Numbered from the stretch's first letter, positions 26,920 to 34,706 are shown. The stretch is DNA of 64,000 nt from Rummeliibacillus sp044763875 (GCF_044763875.1 NZ_JBIWGZ010000001.1:310001-374000); one strand, 5' to 3'. The notes: generated by a model from the sequence alone, not told the origin. Numbers and translations are program-made.

Positions 26920-27576
26920 ATGAATCCAGTCGTTGGTCTGGATGTAGCAAAAGGTGAAAGTCAGGTTCAAGCATACTTGGAAAGAAAGAAGCCCTACAAG
27001 AAAAGTTTCAAAGTAAAACACGATCTTGATGGGTTAGCTAGTTTATTAGATTTTATTAAAGAGATAGAAGATATTTCAGGAGAACGTCCCCCTCTTGTAA
27101 TGGAATCAACGGGTCATTATCACACACCTGTTGTTCAATATTTTGAGGACAAAGGTTATTTAATCATTATCGTAAATCCACTCATCTCTTATAAAGCAAA
27201 AAGTTCTAGTTTACGAAAGGTAAAAACAGATATCATCGATGCCCATCACCTCTGCGAGCTGTATTATAAAGAGGATTTAGAGCCTTATAAAAAGCGTGGT
27301 ATCCAACTTATGAACTTACGTCATCTTACGAGACAGCACGATAATATTACAGGCATGTTTGTACAAACCAAACTACAATTCCAGGCCGTTTTGGATCAAG
27401 TTTTTCCTGAGTATAGTAAGGTTTTTGGAGACTTATATTCAGATGTTTCTTTAAAAACATTACAAGCATTTCCTACTTCAGAAGATGCCTTGAAAGTTGA
27501 TACTGAAACATTAACAACTAAAATAAAAGAATTCTGTAATACTCGTTCACTACAATGGGCAAACAAACAGGTGTAG
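26920..27576 (+). pseudogene. IS110 transposase, N-terminal half (DEDD RuvC-like domain)
   Basis: GGAGGA precedes the ATG. VVGLDVAKGE gives D8, VMESTGHYH gives E62, and VKTDIIDAHHL gives D104 and D107: the complete DEDD catalytic set of IS110 transposases. The protein then runs through the coiled linker and stops at TAG 27574-27576, two bases inside the inserted element, after ANKQ. On its own it lacks the Transposase_20 domain with the catalytic Ser and should not transpose. Confidence 0.9.
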
Positions 27577-27580
27577 AATT

Positions 27581-27662
27581 GAAATAAAGTTGCGATGTTT
27601 ATAAAAAGGATACGATGTTTAAAATAAAGTCGCGACGATTATAAAAAAGTTACGATTAATAA
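27581..27662 (+). repeat. four tandem 20-bp end repeats (left end of the insert)
   Basis: Four successive 20-base units read GAAATAAAGTTGCGATGTTT, ATAAAAAGGATACGATGTTT, AAAATAAAGTCGCGACGATT and ATAAAAAAGTTACGATTAAT. The shared heart is AAAG-T-Y-N-CGAY. Related AAAGTTTGAT sites lie near the right end (about 31783-31796 and 31845-31857, minus strand). Arrays like this are the usual binding sites for the transposase at the ends of Tn7-like elements. Confidence 0.65.
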
Positions 27663-27741
27663 CCCTGGGTATTGGCTCAGTGGGCCACGTCCGGACGATG
27701 CCAGGTACGTGCTTTCCTTGTAGGTCGCCGTTTACATGCTT

Positions 27742-27909
27742 CAGGATGAGTTTGGAACGGTTTCTGTAACCTTATTCCCGCAAGTTTTTCATCTTGTTCA
27801 AGAGCTTTTACTAGAAGATGAATTGCTTTACATTGAGAGAACGCTTGAAAAGCGCTTTGGTAGACCTCAAGTGAAAATAAAATATGCACAAACGACGAAA
27901 AGAATATGA
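27742..27909 (+). pseudogene. dnaE: 3' fragment of dnaE (DNA polymerase III alpha subunit)
   Basis: The last 55 codons are in frame: QDEFGTVSVTLFPQVFHLV, then LLLEDELLYIERTLEKRFGRPQVKIKYAQTTKRI and TGA. This is the C-terminal OB-fold of the Gram-positive DnaE polymerase. About 80 bases before it (from 27660) look like more of the same domain but are frameshifted. In Bacillus relatives dnaE lies a short way upstream of accDA, so the fragment shows where this segment came from. It cannot be functional. Confidence 0.75.
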
Positions 27910-27995
27910 AATTGAAGGGAATTTTAGAAACTGAATAAATTTTTATGCAGTTTTTTCTTTACTTTCAAATAATTATTTTGTAAGATAAAGCCAAC

Positions 27996-28022
27996 TTCAA
28001 AAGTGGCCAGACCACTTTTGAA
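27996..28022. promoter_or_regulatory. probable GntR/FadR-type operator, copy 1
   Basis: TTCAAAAGTGG and CCACTTTTGAA are perfect 11-bp arms around CCAGA. The centre TGGCCAGACCA fits the TGGxxNGACCA-like consensus of FadR-subfamily GntR regulators. It lies about 180 bases before the first gntR start. Identical copies are at 28467-28493 and 28938-28964. Confidence 0.6.
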
Positions 28023-28198
28023 TTCATTCAGTAAGAGACGCCATCATCTGAAGGTGGTGGATTTTGTTTCTTTTTAGTAGGTATCCAAACACCTATTGAA
28101 TGAAGATAAAGCCTTTGGATGCATTGTTTATCTGCGCGAAAGGAAAGCGACAGCAATAATTATTCCAAGGCGAATAGATTGACCGAGGAGTTGATCGT

Positions 28199-28459
28199 AT
28201 GGATAAAAAAACCGAACAAAAGAAAGTGTTTTTAGATATCGTCCAACAATTACGACAACTTATTAAAATAGAAAAAATACAGGCTGGTGAAAAGTTACCT
28301 TCCGAAAGAGTCCTTTCAGAACGTCTAGGTGTCGGGCGATCCTCTGTGAGAGAGGCATTGCGAAGTTTAGAGTTATTAGGTCTTATTGAAACGAGACATG
28401 GGGAAGGTACGTTTCTAGCTTCTACAAAAGCATCAGCTCGTAGAAATTTTGTAAGATAA
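28199..28459 (+). CDS. GntR-type DNA-binding domain only, 86 aa, copy 1
   Basis: The winged helix-turn-helix of the GntR family is complete: FLDIVQQLRQLIKIEKIQAGEKLPSERVLSERLGVGRSSVREALRSLELLGLIETRHGEGTFLAS. The FadR/FCD-type effector and dimerisation domain is missing because the frame meets the next repeat unit and stops at NFVR. GAGGAG precedes the ATG. It could be expressed as a ligand-blind repressor fragment, or be inert. Confidence 0.75.
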   Translation: MDKKTEQKKVFLDIVQQLRQLIKIEKIQAGEKLPSERVLSERLGVGRSSVREALRSLELLGLIETRHGEGTFLASTKASARRNFVR

Positions 28460-28466
28460 AGCCAAC

Positions 28467-28493
28467 TTCAAAAGTGGCCAGACCACTTTTGAA
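28467..28493. promoter_or_regulatory. probable GntR operator, copy 2
   Basis: Same palindrome as 27996-28022, 471 bases on, between the first and second regulator fragments. Confidence 0.6.
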
Positions 28494-28669
28494 TTCATTC
28501 AGTAAGAGACGCCATCATCTGAAGGTGGTGGATTTTGTTTCTTTATAGTAGGTATCCAAACACCTACTGAATGAAGATAAAGCCTTTGGATGCATTGTTT
28601 ATCTGCGCGAAAGGAAAGCGACAGCAATAATTATTCCAAGGCGAATAGATTGACCGAGGAGTTGATCGT

Positions 28670-28930
28670 ATGGATAAAAAAACTGAACAAAAGAAAGTGT
28701 TTTTAGATATCTTCCAACAATTACGACAACTTATTAAAATAGAAAAAATACAGGCTGGTGAAAAGTTACCTTCCGAAAGAGTCCTTTCAGAACGTCTAGG
28801 TGTCGGGCGATCCTCTGTGAGAGAGGCATTGCGAAGTTTAGAGTTATTAGGTCTTATTGAAACGAGACATGGGGAAGGTACGTTTCTAGCTTCTACAAAA
28901 GCATCAGCTCGTAGAAATTTTGTAAGATAA
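28670..28930 (+). CDS. GntR-type DNA-binding domain only, 86 aa, copy 2
   Basis: It is nearly identical to copy 1, with Val-to-Phe at residue 15 (IFQQL in place of IVQQL) as the visible amino-acid change. It has the same ribosome site and the same stop where the third repeat unit begins. The near identity shows the duplication is recent or kept homogeneous. Confidence 0.75.
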   Translation: MDKKTEQKKVFLDIFQQLRQLIKIEKIQAGEKLPSERVLSERLGVGRSSVREALRSLELLGLIETRHGEGTFLASTKASARRNFVR

Positions 28931-28937
28931 AGCCAAC

Positions 28938-28964
28938 TTCAAAAGTGGCCAGACCACTTTTGAA
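28938..28964. promoter_or_regulatory. probable GntR operator, copy 3
   Basis: Same palindrome again, 471 bases on. This copy precedes the degraded full-length regulator and is the one nearest accD. Confidence 0.6.
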
Positions 28965-29140
28965 TTCATTCAGTAAGAGACGCCATCATCTGAAGGTGGT
29001 GGATTTTGTTTCTTTATAGTAGGTATCCAAACACCTACTGAATGAAGATAAAGCCTTTGGATGCATTGTTTATCTGCGCGAAAGGAAAGCGACAGCAATA
29101 ATTATTCCAAGGCGAATAGATTGACCGAGGAGTTGATCGT

Positions 29141-29788
29141 ATGGATAAAAAAACCGAACAAAAGAAAGTGTTTTTAGATATCGTCCAACAATTACGACAA
29201 CTTATAAAAATGGAAAAAATACAGGCTGGTGAAAAGTACCTTCCGAACGAGCCCTTTCAAAACGTCTGGGTGTCGGGCGATCCTCTGTGAGAGAGGCATT
29301 GCGAAGTTTAGAGTTGTTAGGTCTTATTAAAACGAGACGTAGGTGAGGTACGTTTCTAGCTTCTACATAAAAGCATCAGCTCGTAGAAATTTTGTCGATG
29401 TTTATATTAGAAGATTAAAAAAATCAAAAAAAGGATGTCGAATTAACGCGACAAATTCATGAAAAGGAAGCCATTCGTGTTATAAGTTGTACAGTGACTC
29501 TGCGAACACTACCTGTGTGGGACAGTTTTTTTGTAAAGCTAGAGTTAGAGGTACGATTAATTGTCTGGATGTTTTACGAGAAATAATCATCACGTCAGAA
29601 ATCGTTTTTCACTAAAAGTCTGGTTTCAATTAGCAGTTTATGCCGGTGACCGTTTAAATCGAAACTCAACAGAAGAAGAAAAATTAATCATTCAAACTAT
29701 GTTGAAATCGATGCAGCTTGGCTATGAAAAAGAAGCATTAAAAGCTCTTACGAACCAAATGCTGAACAAGGCATTTAGACAAACATAG
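29141..29788 (+). pseudogene. GntR family regulator, original full-length copy, degraded
   Basis: The third unit starts like the others but loses one base near 29237 (GEK then frameshift), has a stop near 29344 and a 2-base gain near 29366. Downstream the effector domain can be followed in pieces: TRQIHEKEAIRVISCTVTLRTL, then WFQLAVYAGDRLNRNSTEEEKLIIQTMLKSMQLGYEKEALKALTNQMLNKAFRQT to the TAG at 29788, 12 bases before accD. It once was a roughly 215-residue FadR-like regulator, the expected local regulator of accDA. It is now broken by several mutations. Confidence 0.85.
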
Positions 29789-29800
29789 GGGGAGTAAAAC

Positions 29801-30649
29801 ATGGCAATACGTAGCTTATTTAGTAAAAAGAAAGAGGACGGACAGGAAAAGGGATTTCCAGAAGGACTTATAACAAAATGTCCAGAATGCCGTCACATTC
29901 AGTTAACAAAGGAATTAGAAAAAAATCATAAAGTGTGTACAAAATGCGACCATCATTTCAAAATGACTGCACAGGAGCGCGTAACATATTTCTTAGATGA
30001 AGGTTCATTTGTTTCAATGGATGATCATTTACAAACAAGTAATCCACTAAATTTCCCTGATTATGTAGAAAAAATTTCAGTGGCTAAACAACAAACGGGA
30101 TTAAGCGAAGCTGTACTGACTGGGTTAGGTACTCTTGATGGAGAAGAAATTGTTGTAGCAATTATGGATTCTCATTTCCGTATGGGCTCAATGGGCTCCG
30201 TTGTAGGAGAAAAAATCACACGTGCCGTTGAAAAAGCTATTGAATTACGTGTACCTGTTATTATCTTTACTGCTAGTGGTGGAGCGCGCATGCAAGAAGG
30301 TATTCTATCATTAATGCAAATGGTAAAAACGAGTGTGGAATTAAAACGTCATAGTGAAGAAGGACTATTATTTATTTCGATCATGACGCACCCTACATAC
30401 GGTGGCGTTTCAGCAAGCTTTGCTTCTGTTGGAGATATTAATATTGCAGAACCACAAGCATTGATTGGCTTTGCTGGTCGCCGTGTAATCGAACAAACAT
30501 TAAGAGAAAAATTACCAAATGATTTCCAAAAGTCAGAGTTTTTACTAGCGCATGGTCAGCTTGATGCAATCTTCCATCGAAAAGATTTACGAAACCAAGT
30601 AGCAATGCTTGTAAAAATGCATACAAAAGGCGGTGTGCAACATGTCTAA
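29801..30649 (+). CDS. accD: acetyl-CoA carboxylase, carboxyltransferase beta subunit
   Basis: It transfers carboxyl from biotin to acetyl-CoA to make malonyl-CoA, the first step of fatty-acid synthesis, as an alpha2beta2 complex with AccA. The zinc ribbon is present (C27, C30, C46, C49), followed by the crotonase-fold core with SGGARMQEGILSLMQM and PTYGGVSASFA. At 282 aa it is full length and unbroken. GGGGGAG precedes the ATG, and the end overlaps accA by 8 bases. Its place inside a transposon-like unit is unusual for a housekeeping gene. Confidence 0.97.
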   Translation: MAIRSLFSKKKEDGQEKGFPEGLITKCPECRHIQLTKELEKNHKVCTKCDHHFKMTAQERVTYFLDEGSFVSMDDHLQTSNPLNFPDYVEKISVAKQQTGLSEAVLTGLGTLDGEEIVVAIMDSHFRMGSMGSVVGEKITRAVEKAIELRVPVIIFTASGGARMQEGILSLMQMVKTSVELKRHSEEGLLFISIMTHPTYGGVSASFASVGDINIAEPQALIGFAGRRVIEQTLREKLPNDFQKSEFLLAHGQLDAIFHRKDLRNQVAMLVKMHTKGGVQHV

Positions 30650-31598
30650 AAATTTAGCTTTTGAAGAACCAGTAGTACAATTACGAGAAAAAATTGATGA
30701 ATTAAAAACGATTGCTACAGAGGCAGATGTAGATATGACAAGCGAAATCGAAAAGCTTGAAACACGTCTAACACAGCTAGAACAATCTATTTATGCCAAT
30801 ATGAAGCCATGGGATCGTGTACAGGTTGCTAGACATCCAGAACGACCAACTACTTTACAATATATAGAAGCTATGTGTGAAAACTTTATTGAGTTACATG
30901 GAGATCGTACATTTGGTGATGATGCAGCTATTCTTGGAGGAATTGCTCTCTTTGAAGAACAGCCCGTAACAATTGTTGGACATCAACGCGGAAAATCAAC
31001 TAAAGAAAATATTCGACGAAATTTTGGTATGCCACACCCTGAAGGATATCGTAAGGCATTACGCTTAATGAAGCAAGCTGAGAAATTTAAGCGCCCAATT
31101 ATTTGTTTTATTGATACAAAAGGAGCCTTTCCGGGTAAGGCAGCCGAGGAACGCGGCCCAAGTGAAGCCATTGCTAGAACTCTCTCTGAAATGGCGATTC
31201 TAACAGTACCAGTTATTAGTATTGTTATTGGGGAAGGCGGAAGTGGGGGTGCCATTGCATTAGGGGTAGCTAATCGCGTCTTTATGTTAGAGAACTCAAC
31301 GTATTCGGTTATCTCGCCTGAAGGGGCTGCATCGATCTTATGGCGAGATGGTAGCCTAGGGAAGCAAGCTGCAGAAGCAATGCGTATAACAGCACCTGAC
31401 TTAAAAGAGCTCGACGTTATTGATGGAATAATCCCTGAAATAACTGGTGGAGCACACCGCAATGTTGTGAAGCAAGCATCTTATATAAAAGAATGTATAA
31501 GCGTCACACTAAAAGCATTGAATTCTCTAAATGGCGAACAATTAATTGAAGATCGCTATGAGAAATTCAGAAAGATTGGACAATATACAGAAGTTTAA
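30642..31598 (+). CDS. accA: acetyl-CoA carboxylase, carboxyltransferase alpha subunit
   Basis: ATG at 30642 lies within the end of accD (overlap of 8 bases, translational coupling), behind GGCGGTG. The N-terminal helix (LAFEEPVVQLREKIDELK) and the core with IGGIALFEEQPVTIVGHQRGK, RNFGMPHPEGYRKALRLM, FIDTKGAFPGKAAEERGPSEAIA and IGEGGSGGAIALGVAN are all typical; 318 aa is full length. In Bacillus relatives pfkA and pyk follow accA, but here the insert ends 270 bases later. Confidence 0.97.
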   Translation: MSKNLAFEEPVVQLREKIDELKTIATEADVDMTSEIEKLETRLTQLEQSIYANMKPWDRVQVARHPERPTTLQYIEAMCENFIELHGDRTFGDDAAILGGIALFEEQPVTIVGHQRGKSTKENIRRNFGMPHPEGYRKALRLMKQAEKFKRPIICFIDTKGAFPGKAAEERGPSEAIARTLSEMAILTVPVISIVIGEGGSGGAIALGVANRVFMLENSTYSVISPEGAASILWRDGSLGKQAAEAMRITAPDLKELDVIDGIIPEITGGAHRNVVKQASYIKECISVTLKALNSLNGEQLIEDRYEKFRKIGQYTEV

Positions 31599-31762
31599 AT
31601 TCATTTTTAGGTTATTGGACATGTGAATTTGTTCGTAAAGAGATAAAAAATGTTTCTTAAATAAATTAATATCCTAATGATGGAAGAAAAAAGATTGATC
31701 AATTATAATAAAGTTCGATTATTTGTAATATAGTTTGATAAAAATAACTTCGCATTTAAATA

Positions 31763-31811
31763 AAACCCACGCATTTTGATCAAACTTTTTTCAAAATGCG
31801 TGGGTTTCTTC
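31763..31811 (+). terminator. strong terminator after accA
   Basis: AAACCCACGCATTTTGA and TCAAAATGCGTGGGTTT form a perfect 17-bp stem around TCAAACTTTTT, followed by CTTCT. It lies inside the right end of the insert, between the end repeats. Confidence 0.85.
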
Positions 31812-31868
31812 TATTATAAAATCAACGATTGCAACAAACTTTTAATCAAACTTTATTCCAAACCAACA

Positions 31869-32456
31869 ACAGGCTGAAAGCTAATGACTGCCGCAGCTCA
31901 AAACCCTTTTCAGAAGGCTTTATATTCTAGTCTTGCCCTAAGCTTAGATATGTATATTAATATGCTCTTTGAATACAAAAAACATCTATCCATGCTTGAA
32001 AATGAGATAGATGCTTTAGCAAAAAGTATTGAAGAATCTAAGATTATCCGAACAATTCCCGGTATCGGCGAAAAAATCGTAGCCACGATTATTTCTGAAA
32101 TTGGGGAAATTGAAAGGTTTAATCATCCTAAGAAACTAGTCGCATTTGCCGGTCTTGATCCAAGTGTCTTTGAATCTGGTACATTCAAGGGTACTTACAA
32201 TCGAATTACAAAAAGAGGCTCTAGCAGACTACGGCAAGCTTTGTATATGGCTGTTAAATGTGCTATTCGTGACTGTCGTAAACAGAAAACAACGGATGAA
32301 ATTCTTCCTCGTAATAAGAAATTACGGGCGTTTTATGATAAAAAACGGGAAGAAGGAAAACCATTTAGAGTAGCTGTGATAGCTTGTGCAAACAAACTCT
32401 TACATTGGATTTATGCACTTTTAAAAAACAAAACTTCTTTTCAAGATTTAGCTTGA
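31869..32456 (+). pseudogene. IS110 transposase, C-terminal half (Transposase_20 domain)
   Basis: From 31884 the frame reads MTAAAQNPFQKAL, a helical linker, IRTIPGIGEKIVATIISEIGEIERFNHPKKLVAFAGLDPSVFESGTFKG (the Transposase_20 domain, with the conserved Ser of the ESG segment) and RGSSRLRQALYMAVKCAIRDC to the end. Joining it to the N-half across ACAGG leaves it one base out of frame (CTGAAAGCTAATG where CTGAAAAGCTAATG would restore A-E-K-L-M). The gene therefore carries a frameshift besides the insertion. Confidence 0.9.
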
Positions 32457-32643
32457 TTTAACAATTCAGCCGAGTGAACCAAAACTTTCCAAGATATAGT
32501 ATTTGGAAGGTTATTTGGCATGCATAAATTTAGTATATCATGAAACATTTTAAGTTTTTATTGAAAAATGTTGACAACTATTGGCTGGTTTAACGGAATA
32601 AATTAAGATATTTAACCAAAGCCTTTCGTTACTGCTAATTACG

Positions 32644-33096
32644 TTACTTAACAATTCTGTTGTTCTGTTTTATCAAATCTAAAAGACCTTCAGGAACAAG
32701 TCGTAATTCGCCGTTTTGAAACTTACTTACAGGCAATCGCAAAATTTTAAATATTTTCCCGTCATCTTCCTTACCTTCAAACAATTCCTCGGTATAAAAA
32801 GAGGTATCAACAAAGGCTGCATCGTATACTTGTACAATCTCATGTCCTACTTCCCCGTTAAAAGTAAAGATATTTTCAACAGTTCCCAAATATTTGAGAT
32901 TAAAAATATCAGTTTCAATTTCTTCTCGTACCTCTCTTATTAATGCTTCTGCGCTTTTTTCTCCGTATTCAATTCCGCCTCCTATAGGACGGTAATAATA
33001 ATCACCTTTTACTGGACCATAGCCCTCTGCAACAAGGATGGAATCGTCTTTTTGAAATATACAAATAACCAGTGGTCGTATTATTCCTTTTTTCAT
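32644..33096 (-). CDS. Nudix hydrolase, 150 aa
   Basis: The Nudix box lies at residues about 38-60: GGIEYGEKSAEALIREVREEIETDI. The Glu and Arg residues for metal are all there, but the final Gly of the motif is Glu. The N-terminus, KKGIIRPLVICIFQKDDSILVAEGYG, and the Tyr-rich segment KGDYYYRPIGGG resemble the Nudix group found in Bacillus accessory regions. GGAGGA lies upstream of the ATG. Not part of the IS110 element; substrate unknown. Confidence 0.85.
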   Translation of the reverse strand: MKKGIIRPLVICIFQKDDSILVAEGYGPVKGDYYYRPIGGGIEYGEKSAEALIREVREEIETDIFNLKYLGTVENIFTFNGEVGHEIVQVYDAAFVDTSFYTEELFEGKEDDGKIFKILRLPVSKFQNGELRLVPEGLLDLIKQNNRIVK

Positions 33097-33185
33097 TGTA
33101 ATCCTCCAAATCGTTAATCAATACCCTTTAGTTGTTTCGATTCACTTACGAATAAACCCTTCTTTTATTCCTCATAATGGCATTT

Positions 33186-33225
33186 TAGCTAAAGAAGGCA
33201 CAATTCTTTTTCAAGAATTGCGCCC
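33186..33225. repeat. intergenic stem-loop
   Basis: GGCACAATTCTT and AAGAATTGCGCC pair around TTTC. The ACAATC/GCGCCCG-type sequence also occurs near 26650 and, as TTCAACAATC/GATTGTTGAA, at 34046-34071. It looks like a small dispersed hairpin family, perhaps serving as terminators. Confidence 0.45.
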
Positions 33226-33235
33226 GTTTACGAAA

Positions 33236-33466
33236 TTATAAAGCTTCAGTTTTTCTTCCTGAAAACCAAAAATAAATTGTAAGTATTAACAGAATGATTG
33301 GAGTAAAACCTACATACTTCCAAGCGTTTTCTGCTCCCCAAAAATAGTATGCGATAGGTATAAAAGTAATTGTACTTATTAGCATGAAAAGCCAAGATCG
33401 CTTAAAAATCCCGAATATCAATGTGAAAATTGATACCAAAAATGAAGCGTACCAAATTAAAAGCAT
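33236..33466 (-). CDS. small membrane protein, 76 aa
   Basis: Three hydrophobic segments (residues about 2-20, 25-44 and 52-70) and a short polar end (GRKTEAL). Its ATG lies directly after the stop of the upstream Nudix gene (gap of one base), with GAGGGG inside that gene's end, so the two form an operon. Function unknown. Confidence 0.7.
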   Translation of the reverse strand: MLLIWYASFLVSIFTLIFGIFKRSWLFMLISTITFIPIAYYFWGAENAWKYVGFTPIILLILTIYFWFSGRKTEAL

Positions 33467-33467
33467 G

Positions 33468-33926
33468 CTAACCCCTCCTTAATTGACAGCGGACCTCTTT
33501 AATAAGCTCAAATGGGTAACGCTTATTTAACTTAACATCTTCAATAATTTTCTTAATAGAATTTCCATTCCAAAGTTTTTTATCTTCCATGTTTAACACT
33601 TCTTCGAAAGTAAACCATTTCGCATTAATGATATCTTCACCATCAAAGTTAATATCACCATCTATGATTTCACTTACAAAGTTAAATCGTACTAAGTGGT
33701 TTCCGATTTGACTAATAAAGTTATAAACGCCTGTTAAACCCAATACTTTTACATTGTAACCAGTTTCTTCTTTCACTTCTCTTATAGAGGCTTCAACGAT
33801 ATTTTCACCTTGTTCAATTCCTCCAGATGGAATGTTCCAAAGTCCAAAATTATCTTTTCCTCCTTCCTGAACCATTAAAATTTTATCGTCTGTTGTAATA
33901 ACTGTGCTAACAATCGCTATTGCCAT
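33468..33926 (-). CDS. Nudix hydrolase, 152 aa
   Basis: The Nudix box is complete: GGIEQGENIVEASIREVKEETGYNV at residues about 35-59. The start AIAIVSTVITTDDKILMVQEGG and NFGLWNIPSGG fit the MutT/ADP-ribose pyrophosphatase-like group. GAGGTGAATT lies upstream of the ATG. It is the first gene of a two-gene unit with the 76-aa membrane protein. Confidence 0.9.
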   Translation of the reverse strand: MAIAIVSTVITTDDKILMVQEGGKDNFGLWNIPSGGIEQGENIVEASIREVKEETGYNVKVLGLTGVYNFISQIGNHLVRFNFVSEIIDGDINFDGEDIINAKWFTFEEVLNMEDKKLWNGNSIKKIIEDVKLNKRYPFELIKEVRCQLRRG

Positions 33927-34045
33927 AATTCACCTCATAATAAAATAAGAATTATTTTGTATCTCCTACTAATTCTCTATCAAAGATCAGATCTCCTTTC
34001 ACTTGATACTCCTTATATTCAACTAACCTGTCCGTTACTTGTTAT

Positions 34046-34136
34046 TCAACAATCTGGCCCGATTGTTGAACATAAGTTATATCTTTAAACACAAATAAAA
34101 GCTGAACTAATACAAAAATTAGTTCAGCTTTAAAAT
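34046..34136 (-). terminator. stem-loop and terminator between 33926 and 34337
   Basis: TTCAACAATC and GATTGTTGAA pair at 34046-34071. A second stem, AAAGCTGAACTAAT with ATTAGTTCAGCTTT (34098-34131), is followed on the minus strand by TTTATTTGT and would end transcripts from the 97-aa membrane-protein gene. No convincing gene lies in 33927-34336. Confidence 0.65.
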
Positions 34137-34336
34137 AACTTATTATAATGTTACACATTGTATAAAGAATACTGATACATTAAGTGTATTACTTAAAATC
34201 TTGACTTTTAATAAAATATAAAACTGTGGTTCTTTATTTTTTACTTCTACTTGAATCAATTTCATAATAAATTTTATCTCTAAAACAGCCATTAAAAAAA
34301 TGAATGTATATATGAATGTATACATAAAGTTAATTT

Positions 34337-34630
34337 CTAAAACGCAAAACTTAAAAGAAACACCCATAAGATCACAATTATTAAAAAAATAAAATTAACA
34401 ATTATACCCGAATATCTAATGATGACCTTCTTTTCCTTGTTTTTCAGTCCAATAATTCCAACTATCAAACTGGCAAGCCAACAAATTAATCCTAAAATTG
34501 CTACACTAATTGTTGCAATGGCCCTCTCTTTGCTCAAATCACCGTATACATTCCCAAGATATTGACTAATGCATAGTAAAATTATACCTACAAGACTTAA
34601 CAATAAAGAATAAAAGCTATGATTCTTCAA
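34337..34630 (-). CDS. membrane protein, 97 aa, DUF4190-like layout
   Basis: TTG start at 34630 with GGAGAA upstream. Three membrane segments (residues about 7-26, 38-62 and 73-95), with a basic loop KNKEKKVIIRYSG between the last two. The order segment-loop-GLICWLASLIVGIIGLKNKEK resembles small DUF4190-type membrane proteins. It is divergent from the DinB-like gene. Confidence 0.65.
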   Translation of the reverse strand: MKNHSFYSLLLSLVGIILLCISQYLGNVYGDLSKERAIATISVAILGLICWLASLIVGIIGLKNKEKKVIIRYSGIIVNFIFLIIVILWVFLLSFAF

Positions 34631-34706
34631 AAAAAATTCTCCTTTCTTTATAGCATAGTGTTAGTAGCTTGAATGTTGAAAGGATTTTAGAAAACTAATA
34701 GTATTT

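Larger units (their letters stand above)
27975..29394 (+). repeat. tandem triplication, 471-bp period (operator, promoter and gntR 5' part)
   Basis: ATTTTG followed by TAAGATAAAGCC marks unit starts at 27975, 28446 and 28917, exactly 471 apart. Unit 3 ends at 29389. Units 1 and 2 differ at only a few positions. Unit 3 has a lost base, substitutions and a 2-base gain. Each unit contains the palindromic operator, a terminator-like hairpin, leader, ribosome site and 86 codons of the regulator. Confidence 0.95.
27572..31868 (+). mobile_element. transposon-like unit carrying dnaE fragment, gntR repeats and accDA, inserted in the IS110 transposase
   Basis: The left end TGTAGAATTGAAATAAAGTT (27572-27591) and the reverse complement of the right end, TGTTGGTTTGGAATAAAGTT (31849-31868), match at 16 of 20 positions. 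ACAGG flanks both sides (27567-27571 and 31869-31873) and removal of one copy plus the insert rejoins the transposase halves. TGT/ACA ends with a 5-bp duplication and repeated inner sites are features of Tn7-, Tn552- and Tn5053-like DDE elements. No transposase lies inside, so it would depend on one elsewhere. Confidence 0.75.
26678..32520 (+). mobile_element. IS110-family insertion sequence, interrupted by a 4.3-kb insert
   Basis: The transposase is split into 26920-27571 and 31869-32456. IS110 elements usually lack inverted repeats, so the outer ends cannot be placed exactly; the left end should lie near 26660-26700 and the right end shortly after 32456. The long structured leader (26678-26919) before the gene fits the IS110 arrangement. 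Joining the halves through the ACAGG duplication gives a protein of about 405-410 residues, normal for the family. Confidence 0.8.

Noticed and set aside
27677..27889. Minus-strand open frame of 70 codons
   Set aside because: It lies opposite the in-frame dnaE fragment, which explains the sequence better.
28060..28198. Possible riboswitch in the leader of each gntR unit
   Set aside because: The leader has hairpins but no match to a riboswitch core I know; the operator palindrome is a simpler explanation for control.
27975..29394. Possible CRISPR array because of the regular repeats
   Set aside because: The 471-bp units are whole gene segments without spacers; no short repeat-spacer pattern or cas gene exists in the window.
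30983..31462. Long minus-strand open frame opposite accA (159 codons)
   Set aside because: It is the antisense shadow of the well-conserved accA coding sequence.
34143..34367. Minus-strand open frame of 74 codons
   Set aside because: No ribosome site, overlaps the better-supported 97-residue membrane protein and reads as translated A/T-rich DNA.
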